Shown piece by piece: positions 35,344 to 43,886 of a stretch of 64,000 nt of DNA. Below the pieces are notes generated by a model. The model was not told the DNA's origin and made no database searches. It saw only the letters and a program-made list of their open reading frames with translations. The DNA is taken from positions 1,240,001 through 1,304,000 of the forward strand of contig NZ_JASJOU010000001.1 in NCBI RefSeq assembly GCF_030068605.1, in the 5' to 3' direction. The translations under genes and the position numbers were made by a program. How positions within the stretch are numbered: position 1 is the stretch's first letter; every line of letters starts with the position of its first letter. The stretch comes from Xanthocytophaga agilis (GTDB lineage Bacteria > Bacteroidota > Bacteroidia > Cytophagales > 172606-1).

Positions 35344-36444
35344 TTATAGTAATGCGCCCAGTGCTTCTTTTGTAAAGCCTTTCAGTTCAGCAGTACGTTC
35401 ATCTCGAATCTTTTCTACCCAATTTGGATCTGCCAGTAATGAACGTCCTACTGCAGCCAGATCAAATTCTCCTCTATCCATACGTTCCAATAACTGTTCT
35501 ATAGACTGAGGCTGTGAGCTTTCTCCTTTGAAAGCAGCCAGAAATTCTCCACTCAATCCAATTGAGCCTACTGTAATTGTAGCTTTACCAGTTAGCTTTT
35601 TAGCCCAACCCGCAAAGTTTAAATCTGATCCATCAAATTCAGAATCCCAGAAACGCCGTTGCGAACAATGGAAAATATCCACTCCGGCATCAGCAAGAGG
35701 TGTCAACCAAGCTTCCATTTCCTGTGGAGTTTTTGTCAATTTAAAGGTATAATCCTGAGGCTTCCATTGAGATAAACGAAGAATAATAGTAAAATCCTCG
35801 CCTACACGCCGACGAACTTCTTTTATTACTTCAATTGCAAATTTGCTACGTTCTACTACTGTTTTTCCACCAAATTCATCTGTACGAAGATTGGTTCCTT
35901 CCCAGAAAAACTGATCAATCAGATACCCGTGTGCGCCATGCAATTCCACGCAGTCAAAACCTAAACGTTTAGCATCTGCTGCAGCCTGACCAAAAGCAGC
36001 AATAGTATCATAGATGTCCTTTTCAGTCATGGTCACACCATTGGTAAAGTCAGGCTTGTTTAATCCAGACGGACCTTCAAACGGTACTGGTGGTACCCAT
36101 CCAGAATGATGATTATACATCACCCCCATATGCCATATCTGTGGCCCCATCTGACCACCTGCCTGATGCACACCTTGTATCACTTTTTGCCATCCTTTTA
36201 AAGATTCCTCTCCATAAAAATGAGGGATGTTTGGATCATTGGAAGACGAAGGACGATTAATTACTGTACCTTCTGATAAAATCAATCCTACCTGAGCTGC
36301 TGCACGTTTGCTGTAATAAGTTGCTACCTCTTCTGTAGGAATACCATTAGGTGAAAAAGAACGTGTCATGGGAGCCATGACAATACGGTTTCTCAAATGC
36401 AATGATTTCAACGTAAATGGCTGAAACAATATATCTTTTTTCAT
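35344..36444 (-). CDS. NADH:flavin oxidoreductase, old yellow enzyme family
   Basis: A 366-residue FMN-dependent ene-reductase. The FMN-binding start is RIVMAPMTRSFSPNG (21-34). The substrate-binding His pair is His169/His172 in ELHGAHGYLIDQFFWEGTN, followed by DEFGG. It probably reduces activated C=C bonds of electrophilic compounds (enones, maleimides, nitro-alkenes). An ArsR-family regulator lies just upstream on the same strand, and similar 20-bp sites precede both genes. Together this suggests an electrophile- or thiol-stress detoxification unit. Confidence 0.9.
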   Translation of the reverse strand: MKKDILFQPFTLKSLHLRNRIVMAPMTRSFSPNGIPTEEVATYYSKRAAAQVGLILSEGTVINRPSSSNDPNIPHFYGEESLKGWQKVIQGVHQAGGQMGPQIWHMGVMYNHHSGWVPPVPFEGPSGLNKPDFTNGVTMTEKDIYDTIAAFGQAAADAKRLGFDCVELHGAHGYLIDQFFWEGTNLRTDEFGGKTVVERSKFAIEVIKEVRRRVGEDFTIILRLSQWKPQDYTFKLTKTPQEMEAWLTPLADAGVDIFHCSQRRFWDSEFDGSDLNFAGWAKKLTGKATITVGSIGLSGEFLAAFKGESSQPQSIEQLLERMDRGEFDLAAVGRSLLADPNWVEKIRDERTAELKGFTKEALGALL

Positions 36445-36527
36445 GGTTAAACTTATGAGTTTACATACAAACCAATACCATCATAGTGGATGGAACTGAT
36501 TTGGCCCTTGGGAAAACACTAATCGGC

Positions 36528-36547
36528 AATTCGGTAAAATCCGATAT
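36528..36547 (-). promoter_or_regulatory. candidate ArsR-family operator before the OYE gene
   Basis: AATTCGGTAAAATCCGATAT (as read on the plus strand) is a quasi-palindrome with CGATAT at its right end. It matches the site at 36893-36912 at 13 of 20 positions, including the flanks. It lies 84 bases before the OYE start. Confidence 0.5.
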
Positions 36548-36580
36548 TTATATTTAAATAAAATACAAGTGGTCATTCAG

Positions 36581-36883
36581 TTAGATTTCGTTCTGAATGA
36601 ATTTCTCCAATAACTTTATCCCCTCTTCATTGCGTTTATAATAGGTCCACTGGCCTACCCGTGTAGCTGTTACCAATCCGGTTCTTTGTAACAAAGACAG
36701 ATATTCAGATACTGTAGACTGACTCAATCCACATTTTATCTGTATCTGCCCTACACATACTCCATGGCAATCTAAAGACATTTGTTCCTGCGCAGGAAAA
36801 TGGGTTTCCGGATCTTTAAGCCACGATAAAATTTGCAATCGGGTTTTATTGGATAATGCTTTAAATACTTCTACCGAATCCAT
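36581..36883 (-). CDS. ArsR-family transcriptional regulator
   Basis: A 100-residue winged-helix repressor. The N-terminal VFKALSNKTRLQILSWLKD and the recognition helix CGLSQSTVSEYLSLLQRTGL (51-70) define the family, with the wing at WTYYKRNEEG. It contains Cys39, Cys43 and Cys51. The CHGVC pair and the Cys in the helix could bind a metal or act as redox sensors, as in thiol-based ArsR members. It is upstream of, and in line with, the OYE gene and both carry similar sites, so it probably represses itself and the OYE gene until a reactive compound modifies the Cys. Confidence 0.88.
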   Translation of the reverse strand: MDSVEVFKALSNKTRLQILSWLKDPETHFPAQEQMSLDCHGVCVGQIQIKCGLSQSTVSEYLSLLQRTGLVTATRVGQWTYYKRNEEGIKLLEKFIQNEI

Positions 36884-36892
36884 AGCACAAAC

Positions 36893-36912
36893 ATATCGAC
36901 TTTTTCCGATAT
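36893..36912 (-). promoter_or_regulatory. candidate ArsR-family operator before its own gene
   Basis: ATATCGACTTTTTCCGATAT has exact ATATCG and CGATAT ends in inverted orientation with an 8-bp centre. It lies 9 bases before the ArsR start codon, so a bound repressor would block its own promoter or leader. Confidence 0.55.
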
Positions 36913-37033
36913 AACAATATATTCCGAAAAAAATTGATTAAACTATTAAATAGGAATAAAAGCATCTCATCACCAGACAGATAAAATAACACATTACTCA
37001 ACCTTTGTTTATATATACAGATCTGTTAAAAGC

Positions 37034-37081
37034 AACGTATCTGATATACGTTCTATACATTCTTCATAAAGAATGTTTTTT
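37034..37081 (+). ncRNA. tandem hairpins ending in a T tract, possible small RNA or leader
   Basis: Two adjacent hairpins: AACGTAT/ATACGTT (37034-37040 and 37046-37052) and ACATTCTT/AAGAATGT (37057-37064 and 37069-37076). The second runs straight into TTTTTT. This is an intrinsic-terminator shape on the plus strand, but no plus-strand gene lies upstream. It may be a short stable RNA or part of a gatB leader. It is in the 348-base gap between ArsR and gatB; nothing else was seen there. Confidence 0.35.
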
Positions 37082-37161
37082 ATAAAGATCAAATTCGAAC
37101 AATTGTCTTTCATTTTCAGCTAAGTTCCATAAAAATGCCTACCTTTCCGTGCTTTTTTCTC

Positions 37162-37169
37162 TACCTTTG
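37162..37169 (+). promoter_or_regulatory. gatB promoter -7 box
   Basis: TACCTTTG is an exact TAnnTTTG box about 62 bases before the gatB ATG. No good TTTG -33 element was found, so the promoter is tentative. Confidence 0.4.
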
Positions 37170-37231
37170 TGTCACATAAGAGAAGCAGGATTAGTTATTT
37201 TTTGCATATAGTTCTCAACAATTCAATTTGA

Positions 37232-38674
37232 ATGGAATACGAAGTTGTCATCGGATTGGAAGTACACTGTCAACTGCTAACCAACACCAAGATCTTTGCA
37301 GCTGATGCCGTTGTATTTGGCGATGCCCCTAATACTCATATCAGTGTCATTACCTTAGGTTATCCTGGAACATTGCCTAAACTCAACAAGAAAGCAGTAG
37401 AATTTGCGATTAAGATGGGATTAGCATGTGGTTCTGAAATTACACGATACAATGTATTTGCCCGCAAAAATTATTTTTATCCTGATCTTCCGAAAGGCTA
37501 TCAGATTTCACAGGACAAGACCCCTATCTGTGTAGGCGGAGGTGTAACTATCAAAACCAAAAATGGTGAACAGTTTATCCAACTACACCATATACATCTG
37601 GAAGAAGATGCAGGGAAGTCGATACACTCTGAAGAAGAAACAGATACTCTCTTAGATTATAATCGTGCAGGTACAGCTTTGATTGAGATTGTAACTGATC
37701 CAGTAATGAAAACATCTGAAGAAGCTGCTGCTTATCTGACGGAAGTGCGTAAACTGGTACGTTATTTGGAGATCTGTGATGGGAATATGGAAGAAGGCTC
37801 CCTACGCTGTGATGCCAATATTTCGATAATGCCCAAAGGAAGTACAGTATTGGGAACAAAGGTAGAGGTCAAGAACATGAACTCCATCCGGAACGTGCAA
37901 CGGGCAATTGATGTGGAAATCGAACGTCAGAAGCGTGCTGTAGCGAATGGAGAGAAAATTATTCAGGAAACCCGCCTATTTGATGTTACAGATGGCAGAA
38001 CATATTCTATGCGTACTAAAGAAACTATGAACGACTATCGTTATTTCCCTGATCCGGATCTGGCACCTTTCGTTGTTTCAGAGGAATGGCTGGCAGACAT
38101 TAAGGCACAAATGCCTGCACTTCCACACGAATTGCATGAGAAATTCGTTACTACCTATAAATTACCTGAGTATGATGCCACAGTGTTAACAGACACCAAA
38201 GAAGTAGCTTTATATTTTGACAAAGTATGTAGTCATACAACCAACTACAAAGCAGCCTCAAACTGGGTGATGGGACAAATCAAATCGTATCTAAATGAAA
38301 ATCATCTGGATATAACTCAATTTCCGATAAGTCCGGAAACTTTGTCAGGTTTGATTGAGTTAATTGATAAAGATAAAATTAGCCACACCATAGCTGCACA
38401 TCAGGTATTTCCGTTGCTGATTCAACAGCCTGGCAAAACTGCACAACAGATTGCAGAAGAAAATAACCTGCTGAAACAGAATGACGACAATGCCTTACAA
38501 ACTATCATCAACGAAGTACTGGCAGCAAACCCACAAAAAGTAAAAGAGTATAAATTTGACGGAAAAAAAAATCTGGTAGGAATGTTTATGGGTGAAGTGA
38601 TGAAAAAATCTGGAGGAAAAGCCGATCCTAAACTAGCCAATCAACTACTAATTAAGACATTATCTGAAAATTAG
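37232..38674 (+). CDS. gatB: Asp-tRNA(Asn)/Glu-tRNA(Gln) amidotransferase subunit B
   Basis: A 480-residue full-length GatB. It phosphorylates and binds misacylated Glu-tRNA(Gln) or Asp-tRNA(Asn), so that GatA-derived ammonia can amidate it. The cradle domain starts VVIGLEVHCQLLTNTKIF and continues with YFYPDLPKGYQISQ, RAGTALIEIVTDP and RCDANISI. The C-terminal helical/YqeY-like tail has NQVFPL-like and KKNLVGMFMGEVMKKSGGKA, then DPKLANQLL. All hallmark blocks are present. GatA and GatC genes are not in this window. Confidence 0.96.
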   Translation: MEYEVVIGLEVHCQLLTNTKIFAADAVVFGDAPNTHISVITLGYPGTLPKLNKKAVEFAIKMGLACGSEITRYNVFARKNYFYPDLPKGYQISQDKTPICVGGGVTIKTKNGEQFIQLHHIHLEEDAGKSIHSEEETDTLLDYNRAGTALIEIVTDPVMKTSEEAAAYLTEVRKLVRYLEICDGNMEEGSLRCDANISIMPKGSTVLGTKVEVKNMNSIRNVQRAIDVEIERQKRAVANGEKIIQETRLFDVTDGRTYSMRTKETMNDYRYFPDPDLAPFVVSEEWLADIKAQMPALPHELHEKFVTTYKLPEYDATVLTDTKEVALYFDKVCSHTTNYKAASNWVMGQIKSYLNENHLDITQFPISPETLSGLIELIDKDKISHTIAAHQVFPLLIQQPGKTAQQIAEENNLLKQNDDNALQTIINEVLAANPQKVKEYKFDGKKNLVGMFMGEVMKKSGGKADPKLANQLLIKTLSEN

Positions 38675-38748
38675 TAGATATGTTCTCTAGTCCGCTCTAA
38701 CCCTGTTTAATCATATACCGATAGTCAATGTTTATAGTATATAAAATC

Positions 38749-39909
38749 ATGAAAAAAATTGCTCTTCTATCACTCTTCTGGATGCTTGTAATTGCCTGTG
38801 CAGGCCATGCAGCCAATGAAGTATCTGCCAATGAGCCTCAGGGAGACGGCTATGTCATTACAGGAAAAGTTAGCTTTCCATTAAGCAAAGCCAAGGTACA
38901 ATTATGGAAAATTCAGGACAACAAGTTGGTTCCAGTCGATTCAGCAGGTCTGGATAAAAATAATATGTTCACATTCAAGGGTACAGTCAAAGAACCAGAT
39001 TTCTACGTGTTGAATTTTTACAATACACAAAAGGTGTTGATTGTTCTTGAAAACAAGAATTTGACTGTTAATGTGGATGGTAACAAACCTACAGGAGCAG
39101 TTTCTATGAGTGGTACTCCTGCAATGGATGACTTACAAAAAGTTACAACCTGGATGAATGAGGCACAACAAAAGGTAGGAGCTCTCCAGAAAGAAATGCA
39201 GGAGGCAGCACTTAGTAAAAGCGAAAGCGGACGCCGGAATGTAGAAAAGAAGCTTAATCACATGCGCGAAGAGAACCTGAAACAGTTTAAATCTATTGTA
39301 TCTCAGATGCAACCAGGCTTATCTCAATGGTATGCATTAAATACAGGCGTTTTAAATCCGGAAGAAGAATATAAATATCTGCTTCCTATTGTTACCAATA
39401 TCAAAAAATCAATGGCAACTTCTAAGTATGCCAAAGAAATAGATGGTTACGCAGCTCAACTGGAAGAATTCAGCAAAGCCCTTCAGGTTGGTCAGAATGC
39501 TCCGGAAATTGCATTAAATGATACGGATGGCAATGTACTGAAGTTATCATCTCTTCGTGGCAAATATGTTTTGATTGATTTCTGGGCAAGCTGGTGTGGA
39601 CCTTGCCGTATGGAAAATCCGAATGTAGTACGTATTTACAACAAGTATAAAGATAAAAACTTCGAAATCTTTGGTGTTTCACTGGATAGGGAAAAGAAAG
39701 ACTGGCTGGGAGCTATTGAAAAAGACCAATTAACATGGAAGCATGTATCCGATTTGAAGTTCTGGTCATCTGAAGGAGCCAAAGCCTATGGAGTTCGTTC
39801 TATTCCTGCCACCTATCTTATTGATCCTAACGGCAAGATTATTGCAAAAAATCTCAGAGGCGAATCTCTGGAAGCTAAACTGGGTGAGATTCTGGGAGAA
39901 GCTAAATAA
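38749..39909 (+). CDS. DUF4369 and TlpA-like thiol-disulfide oxidoreductase
   Basis: A 386-residue envelope protein counted from the ATG at 38749, which gives a clean lipoprotein-like signal (MKKIALLSLFWMLVIACAGH; Cys17). A DUF4369 domain (about 35-130: GYVITGKVSFPLSKAKVQLW) is followed by a helical linker. A thioredoxin/TlpA domain starts near 246, with the active site WCGPC (Cys283/Cys286) and IPATYLIDPNGKI with the cis-Pro. It probably reduces or shuttles disulfides in the periplasm. A strong terminator follows. Confidence 0.9.
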   Translation: MKKIALLSLFWMLVIACAGHAANEVSANEPQGDGYVITGKVSFPLSKAKVQLWKIQDNKLVPVDSAGLDKNNMFTFKGTVKEPDFYVLNFYNTQKVLIVLENKNLTVNVDGNKPTGAVSMSGTPAMDDLQKVTTWMNEAQQKVGALQKEMQEAALSKSESGRRNVEKKLNHMREENLKQFKSIVSQMQPGLSQWYALNTGVLNPEEEYKYLLPIVTNIKKSMATSKYAKEIDGYAAQLEEFSKALQVGQNAPEIALNDTDGNVLKLSSLRGKYVLIDFWASWCGPCRMENPNVVRIYNKYKDKNFEIFGVSLDREKKDWLGAIEKDQLTWKHVSDLKFWSSEGAKAYGVRSIPATYLIDPNGKIIAKNLRGESLEAKLGEILGEAK

Positions 39910-39934
39910 AATAAAAATAATAGGTCTTATAACA

Positions 39935-39970
39935 TAAGAAGCCCCGGCTATTGCTAGTCGGGGCTTCTTA
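39935..39970. terminator. bidirectional terminator between the TlpA-like gene and deaD
   Basis: A 12-bp stem, TAAGAAGCCCCG at 39935-39946 paired with 39959-39970, extends inward by further pairs to a 4-nt loop. It sits between two convergent genes. Confidence 0.88.
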
Positions 39971-39994
39971 TATATTATATCAGAGATTCAAAGC

Positions 39995-41707
39995 TTAGGA
40001 CTTTCCCCCTGCAACTTCCATCCGAACAGGACGACCTTTGATTGTATTATTTTCCATTCCCTTGATTACTTTAGGAACGTCTTGTTTTTTCACTTCTACA
40101 AAGGAATATTTTTCGTAGATGTCTATCTGTCCAATATTATCATAAGCCACTCCGGTCTCACCAGTTAAAGCTCCTACAATATCATTTGGACGAACTCTGT
40201 CCATCTTTCCTACATTGACAAATAAACGAACCATATCTTTATTGCCACTACCACGACGATCACGTTGCTCTCCATTGCTACGATCAGAACGTCTGTCGCC
40301 ACCACGACGATCTCTGTCACGATCAAAACCGCCTCTGCGATCATCCCGTCCGTTGTTACGGTCTTTGAAGCGTGGCTTTTCATAAGAATCCAGCAGATCA
40401 GCATCATCATAAGTACTATTCTGTGCTCCCATGTTGATCTTGATCAAAGCCTTGATAATATCTTCAGTTGACATCCCCGCATGATGTAACGGTTCAATCA
40501 TATCTGCAAATATATCCAGTTCCCCTTCATCTACTACTTGCTTGATGCGATCTATAAATTTAGCCTTCTTCACTCCTACTACATCTGCGAAAGAAGGTAC
40601 TACACCACGTTCAATACGTTTTTTAGTATAGGTTTCTATTTCGCGTAAACGATAAAACTCTTTTCCTACTACAAAAGTGAAGGCTTTACCAGACTTCCCG
40701 GCACGACCTGTACGGCCAATACGGTGTACATAATATTCTGGGTCTAATGGAATATCGTAGTTAAATACGGCATCTACACCTGACACATCAATACCGCGGG
40801 CAGCCACATCAGTTGCAACCAGAATAGTAGCATTTCCTGCACGAAACTTGGTCATTACCTGATTACGGGCCTGCTGGCGCATATCTCCATGTAATCCTTC
40901 TGCACCATAATCTCTACGAATCAGTTCTTCTACTACTTCATCAACCTTACTTTTCATGTTACAGAAAACAACAATCTGTTGTAACTGATACAGATCAATG
41001 AGGCGACACATTACTTCGATTTTAGCCTTAGCTTTGATTTCAAAGAACAACTGCTCAATATTTTCGGCAGTTAACTCATTACGCACCACTTTTACAATAG
41101 CTGGATCATGCTGAAAACGTTTGGTCAGTTGCATGATCTCTTTAGACATAGTAGCTGAGAACAGTAATGTCTGGCGTTCTTCTGGTAGTTGCTCCAGAAT
41201 ACCTTCAATATCGTCCCGGAATCCCATGTCCAGCATTTCATCTGCTTCATCCAGAATGGCAATCTTTACATTATCCAGCTTCAACGTTTTACGCTCTAAG
41301 TGATCAATTACACGACCAGGAGTACCTACTACTACCTGAGCACCTTCACGTAAAGCACGAATCTGACGGTCAATAGGATCCCCACCATATACAGTCACAC
41401 AACGAATATTCAGATACTTGGAAAGACGTTTTAACTCTTCAGTCACCTGCACAGCCAATTCACGGGTTGGACAAAGAATCAATGCCTGTGTATTTCTTTT
41501 GCTGCCATCGATCTGCTCCAGTGCAGGAATTCCAAATGCAGCTGTTTTTCCCGTTCCTGTTTGTGCCAGACCAATAACATCACGGCCTTCTAAAGCAACA
41601 GGAATAGCTTCGGATTGAATGGGCGACGCTTCTTCAAAGCCCATGTCAGTAACAGCACGCTGAATTTCTTCGGAGAGGGGTAATTCTGAGAATTTAATTT
41701 TTTGCAT
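39995..41707 (-). CDS. deaD: DEAD-box ATP-dependent RNA helicase, CsdA/DeaD type
   Basis: A 570-residue RNA helicase. Q motif at Gln31, Walker A AQTGTGKT (48-55), PTRELA, DEAD (153-156), SAT, and the HRIGRTGRAG motif VI are all present. After the core there is a basic RGG/RD-rich linker (about 450-490). A DbpA/CsdA-type RNA-binding domain (about 492-565: MVRLFVNVGKMDRVRPNDIV) follows. It probably remodels RNA in ribosome assembly and cold adaptation. A leader of about 200 nt precedes it. Confidence 0.94.
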   Translation of the reverse strand: MQKIKFSELPLSEEIQRAVTDMGFEEASPIQSEAIPVALEGRDVIGLAQTGTGKTAAFGIPALEQIDGSKRNTQALILCPTRELAVQVTEELKRLSKYLNIRCVTVYGGDPIDRQIRALREGAQVVVGTPGRVIDHLERKTLKLDNVKIAILDEADEMLDMGFRDDIEGILEQLPEERQTLLFSATMSKEIMQLTKRFQHDPAIVKVVRNELTAENIEQLFFEIKAKAKIEVMCRLIDLYQLQQIVVFCNMKSKVDEVVEELIRRDYGAEGLHGDMRQQARNQVMTKFRAGNATILVATDVAARGIDVSGVDAVFNYDIPLDPEYYVHRIGRTGRAGKSGKAFTFVVGKEFYRLREIETYTKKRIERGVVPSFADVVGVKKAKFIDRIKQVVDEGELDIFADMIEPLHHAGMSTEDIIKALIKINMGAQNSTYDDADLLDSYEKPRFKDRNNGRDDRRGGFDRDRDRRGGDRRSDRSNGEQRDRRGSGNKDMVRLFVNVGKMDRVRPNDIVGALTGETGVAYDNIGQIDIYEKYSFVEVKKQDVPKVIKGMENNTIKGRPVRMEVAGGKS

Positions 41708-41956
41708 TTTAAACTTTTGATTAATTGGATTAAGAATGCCATGATATGTGATTTTTACCGCTAGATGCTTGATTAAAGGAAAGCATGGGATTAAAAGTCA
41801 AAATCGTGGCCATCCAAAAATCACCTGAATCATGGTTCAGAAAACATGAAACCCATCTGACAGCCAAACATTTCGGAGAAAAATCCAATATTTCCCGCTA
41901 TCTGATGGATTCTAAGAACTTTTTTGCAAAGATAGTGAAATATTTGAATTCACGAA
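41708..41956 (-). promoter_or_regulatory. deaD promoter and long 5' leader
   Basis: On the minus strand, TTCG (41953-41956), an 18-nt spacer and TATCTTTG (41927-41934) form a promoter. This predicts transcription from about 41920 and a leader of about 210 nt before the ATG at 41707. CTGAA/TTCAG hairpin-forming words lie in the leader. Long structured leaders are typical of cold-shock helicase mRNAs. No gene was found here. Confidence 0.5.
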
Positions 41957-42003
41957 TATGGAAATTTTATTCCATCCGCATCTATATGTAAAATCCAACT
42001 CAC

Positions 42004-42621
42004 ATGCATCTCTTACATGCTAACCATAAAAGAATCTATTACGTTCCCGGGTTGATAAGTCTGCTTGTATTACCATTCTTATTAGGGAAGATATATTTTC
42101 ATGAAAAGGAGAAACAAAATCAGCGAGTAATGAATATTTTCTGGTGGAACCCAGAACTATATGTAAAATATCCAGGCTTTATTTTTAATCCATTCAAAAT
42201 AAAACGAAACTACACACATATTACCCTTACTGGAGATTATGAGATAGATAAAGTTAAGCTTGATTATTCTCAAATACGAATTCGAGAAATTGTTCAGTCT
42301 AAAGATAGTATTAACGGGGTTTTCTTTCATTTTTCAGATACAGCTAAGTACTGGACTTTTGTAAGGGCATTAGATATTTGTAAAATTGAAAATATCAGTG
42401 ACTACGCACCGTATAAAAATGACTTATGTGTATACTATATCCCACCAGATACTTTGCCCCCATTATGTGGTGGAGTATTTGGAATATATACAGATAACAA
42501 ACAACAGGTTCCAGAGGAAAAAGAAAAATGGTATCATTCTTTAACTACAGTTCCAGCCATTCAATATCTTATTGCTGGATTTGTAGGATTCGTGATTATA
42601 GTTATCGCTAATAAGAAGTAA
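42004..42621 (+). CDS. membrane protein of unknown function (205 aa)
   Basis: Not recognised. Helices near residues 13-30 and 182-202 bracket an extracytoplasmic domain of about 150 residues. That domain contains FWWNPELYVKYPGFIFNPFK, a strand-rich middle and a CGGVFG turn. The topology suggests a periplasmic domain anchored at both ends. It stands alone on the plus strand between deaD and the repeat element. Confidence 0.55.
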   Translation: MHLLHANHKRIYYVPGLISLLVLPFLLGKIYFHEKEKQNQRVMNIFWWNPELYVKYPGFIFNPFKIKRNYTHITLTGDYEIDKVKLDYSQIRIREIVQSKDSINGVFFHFSDTAKYWTFVRALDICKIENISDYAPYKNDLCVYYIPPDTLPPLCGGVFGIYTDNKQQVPEEKEKWYHSLTTVPAIQYLIAGFVGFVIIVIANKK

Positions 42622-42779
42622 AAGCAAACATTTACATAGTACAGAATAATCAACACGTTACTATTGAAAACAACTATTAAAGTAGGGTTATTATTAAAAT
42701 TGAGGGTAAATACTTTTTCTTTATCCTATACTTATTAGCTTAACCTCATTCATTTATAAAACAAATAGGGACAAAAAAC

Positions 42780-43172
42780 ATGAGTCATCCAGGATTTTGA
42801 GAAAAACAATACCGCATCCTTTAGAAAAAGAGAAGCAAAGGGGTTACAAAGAGAGTTATATTCACTTCAATCGCGAGTGGAAGTGTAGGTGCGCTGGCAA
42901 TCTTTTCTCCGCGAGGTTGGCCTTTGGCCTTGCGGGTTGAAGGATCGGAGAAAAGGTCCTTTTTTGCTAACGCACAAATCTGGCTCACCAAACTCTCATT
43001 TGGTGCCCTGTTTTTTGGACAAGCAAAAAATTAAGAGGCTTGTGGGAGAACAATGAAAGGGACTATAAGCCAACTCAACTAAAGAGATTGCTTAAAAATA
43101 AACCAGCGCCTATACTCTTTTTAAAAGAATAGACGCTGGTAAAACTCACATTCCAAATTCTGGATGACTCAT
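42780..43172. repeat. 393-bp structured element with 13-bp inverted ends
   Basis: The ends are ATGAGTCATCCAG (42780-42792) and its exact complement (43160-43172). Between them are a TTTTCTCCG/CGGAGAAAA stem (42903-42911 with 42946-42954), a long-range TTTTTTGCT/AGCAAAAAA stem (42960-42968 with 43022-43030) enclosing a CACCAAA/TTTGGTG hairpin (42986-43005), and an ACCAGCG/CGCTGGT hairpin (43102-43140). Also, GATTTTGAGAAA, which follows the left end at 42793-42804, recurs inverted at 43190-43201. The stretch 42890-42960 is richer in G+C than its surroundings. It fits a small non-autonomous mobile element or a structured RNA; no transposase and no clear target duplication were seen. The flanking part of the 582-base gap (42622-42779) holds nothing recognisable. 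Confidence 0.6.
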
Positions 43173-43203
43173 ATATAGTCATTCACATCTTTCTCAAAAT
43201 CTT

Positions 43204-43776
43204 TTATTTCTTCTGTAAAAACATAGTCTGCAAACACTTCCAGAGCAATTTCTTTTTATCAGTATTCAGTTGTAGTTCAAATAAGCTGTCTACCAACAAA
43301 ATGTCTACACCTTCCACAGAAGCAGTCTTGTATGCTTCCAGTGGAATCTGAATATCCAACTCCCGAAACTCTATCCCAAAGCTAATGATTTGATTGACCA
43401 CCTTGTCTTTCAAGATTTCAATTAAGGTATCACGTTGAGTGTTGGCATTTACCAGATCTACATCTTCCAGACGAAGTTTAACAGATGATAGAATTTTGCC
43501 CAATAGGTCTTTGTCCTCAGGAATCAGAAAATTACCTTGTATATTATTGTAGATAATCACAACCTGGTTCCGATTCTTAGGCAAAGGAGGCGAAGTAATT
43601 ACTGGAATCTTAGGAATTTCAATGGTTTTACTCTGTGTCTCATATTTTGGAGTCTGAAGCTGCAAGAGTTCAGATTTAGGCTCTTCTACTACCGAAGTAC
43701 TCATGTCCTCAGGAATAACATAAATTGTTTCTGTAAGCAGAAACTGTAAAGCATTCGTAGTTAACTTTTCTGACAT
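43204..43776 (-). CDS. hypothetical protein (190 aa)
   Basis: Not recognised. The first 75 residues are Pro/Glu/Lys-rich and probably disordered. Residues about 72-185 form a compact alpha/beta region (VVIIYNNIQGNFLIPEDKDL, then LLGKILSSVKLRLEDVDLVN). There is no signal peptide or membrane helix. Its stop codon lies almost against the inverted repeat element, 31 bases from the right end. Confidence 0.6.
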   Translation of the reverse strand: MSEKLTTNALQFLLTETIYVIPEDMSTSVVEEPKSELLQLQTPKYETQSKTIEIPKIPVITSPPLPKNRNQVVIIYNNIQGNFLIPEDKDLLGKILSSVKLRLEDVDLVNANTQRDTLIEILKDKVVNQIISFGIEFRELDIQIPLEAYKTASVEGVDILLVDSLFELQLNTDKKKLLWKCLQTMFLQKK

Positions 43777-43886
43777 ACACGTTGTTCTTTTGCTGCAAAG
43801 GTCTGCATTTTTTTACAAAGCTTTGTAGCAAAAGAGAAAATTGCCAGATGATTTTTCTGCAGAGAGTACCTGCCAAGTAATCTAAC

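Noticed and set aside
41785-41991. A plus-strand frame of 68 codons ahead of the 205-residue membrane protein gene
   Set aside because: It lies in the predicted leader and promoter of deaD on the opposite strand and has no recognisable protein features.
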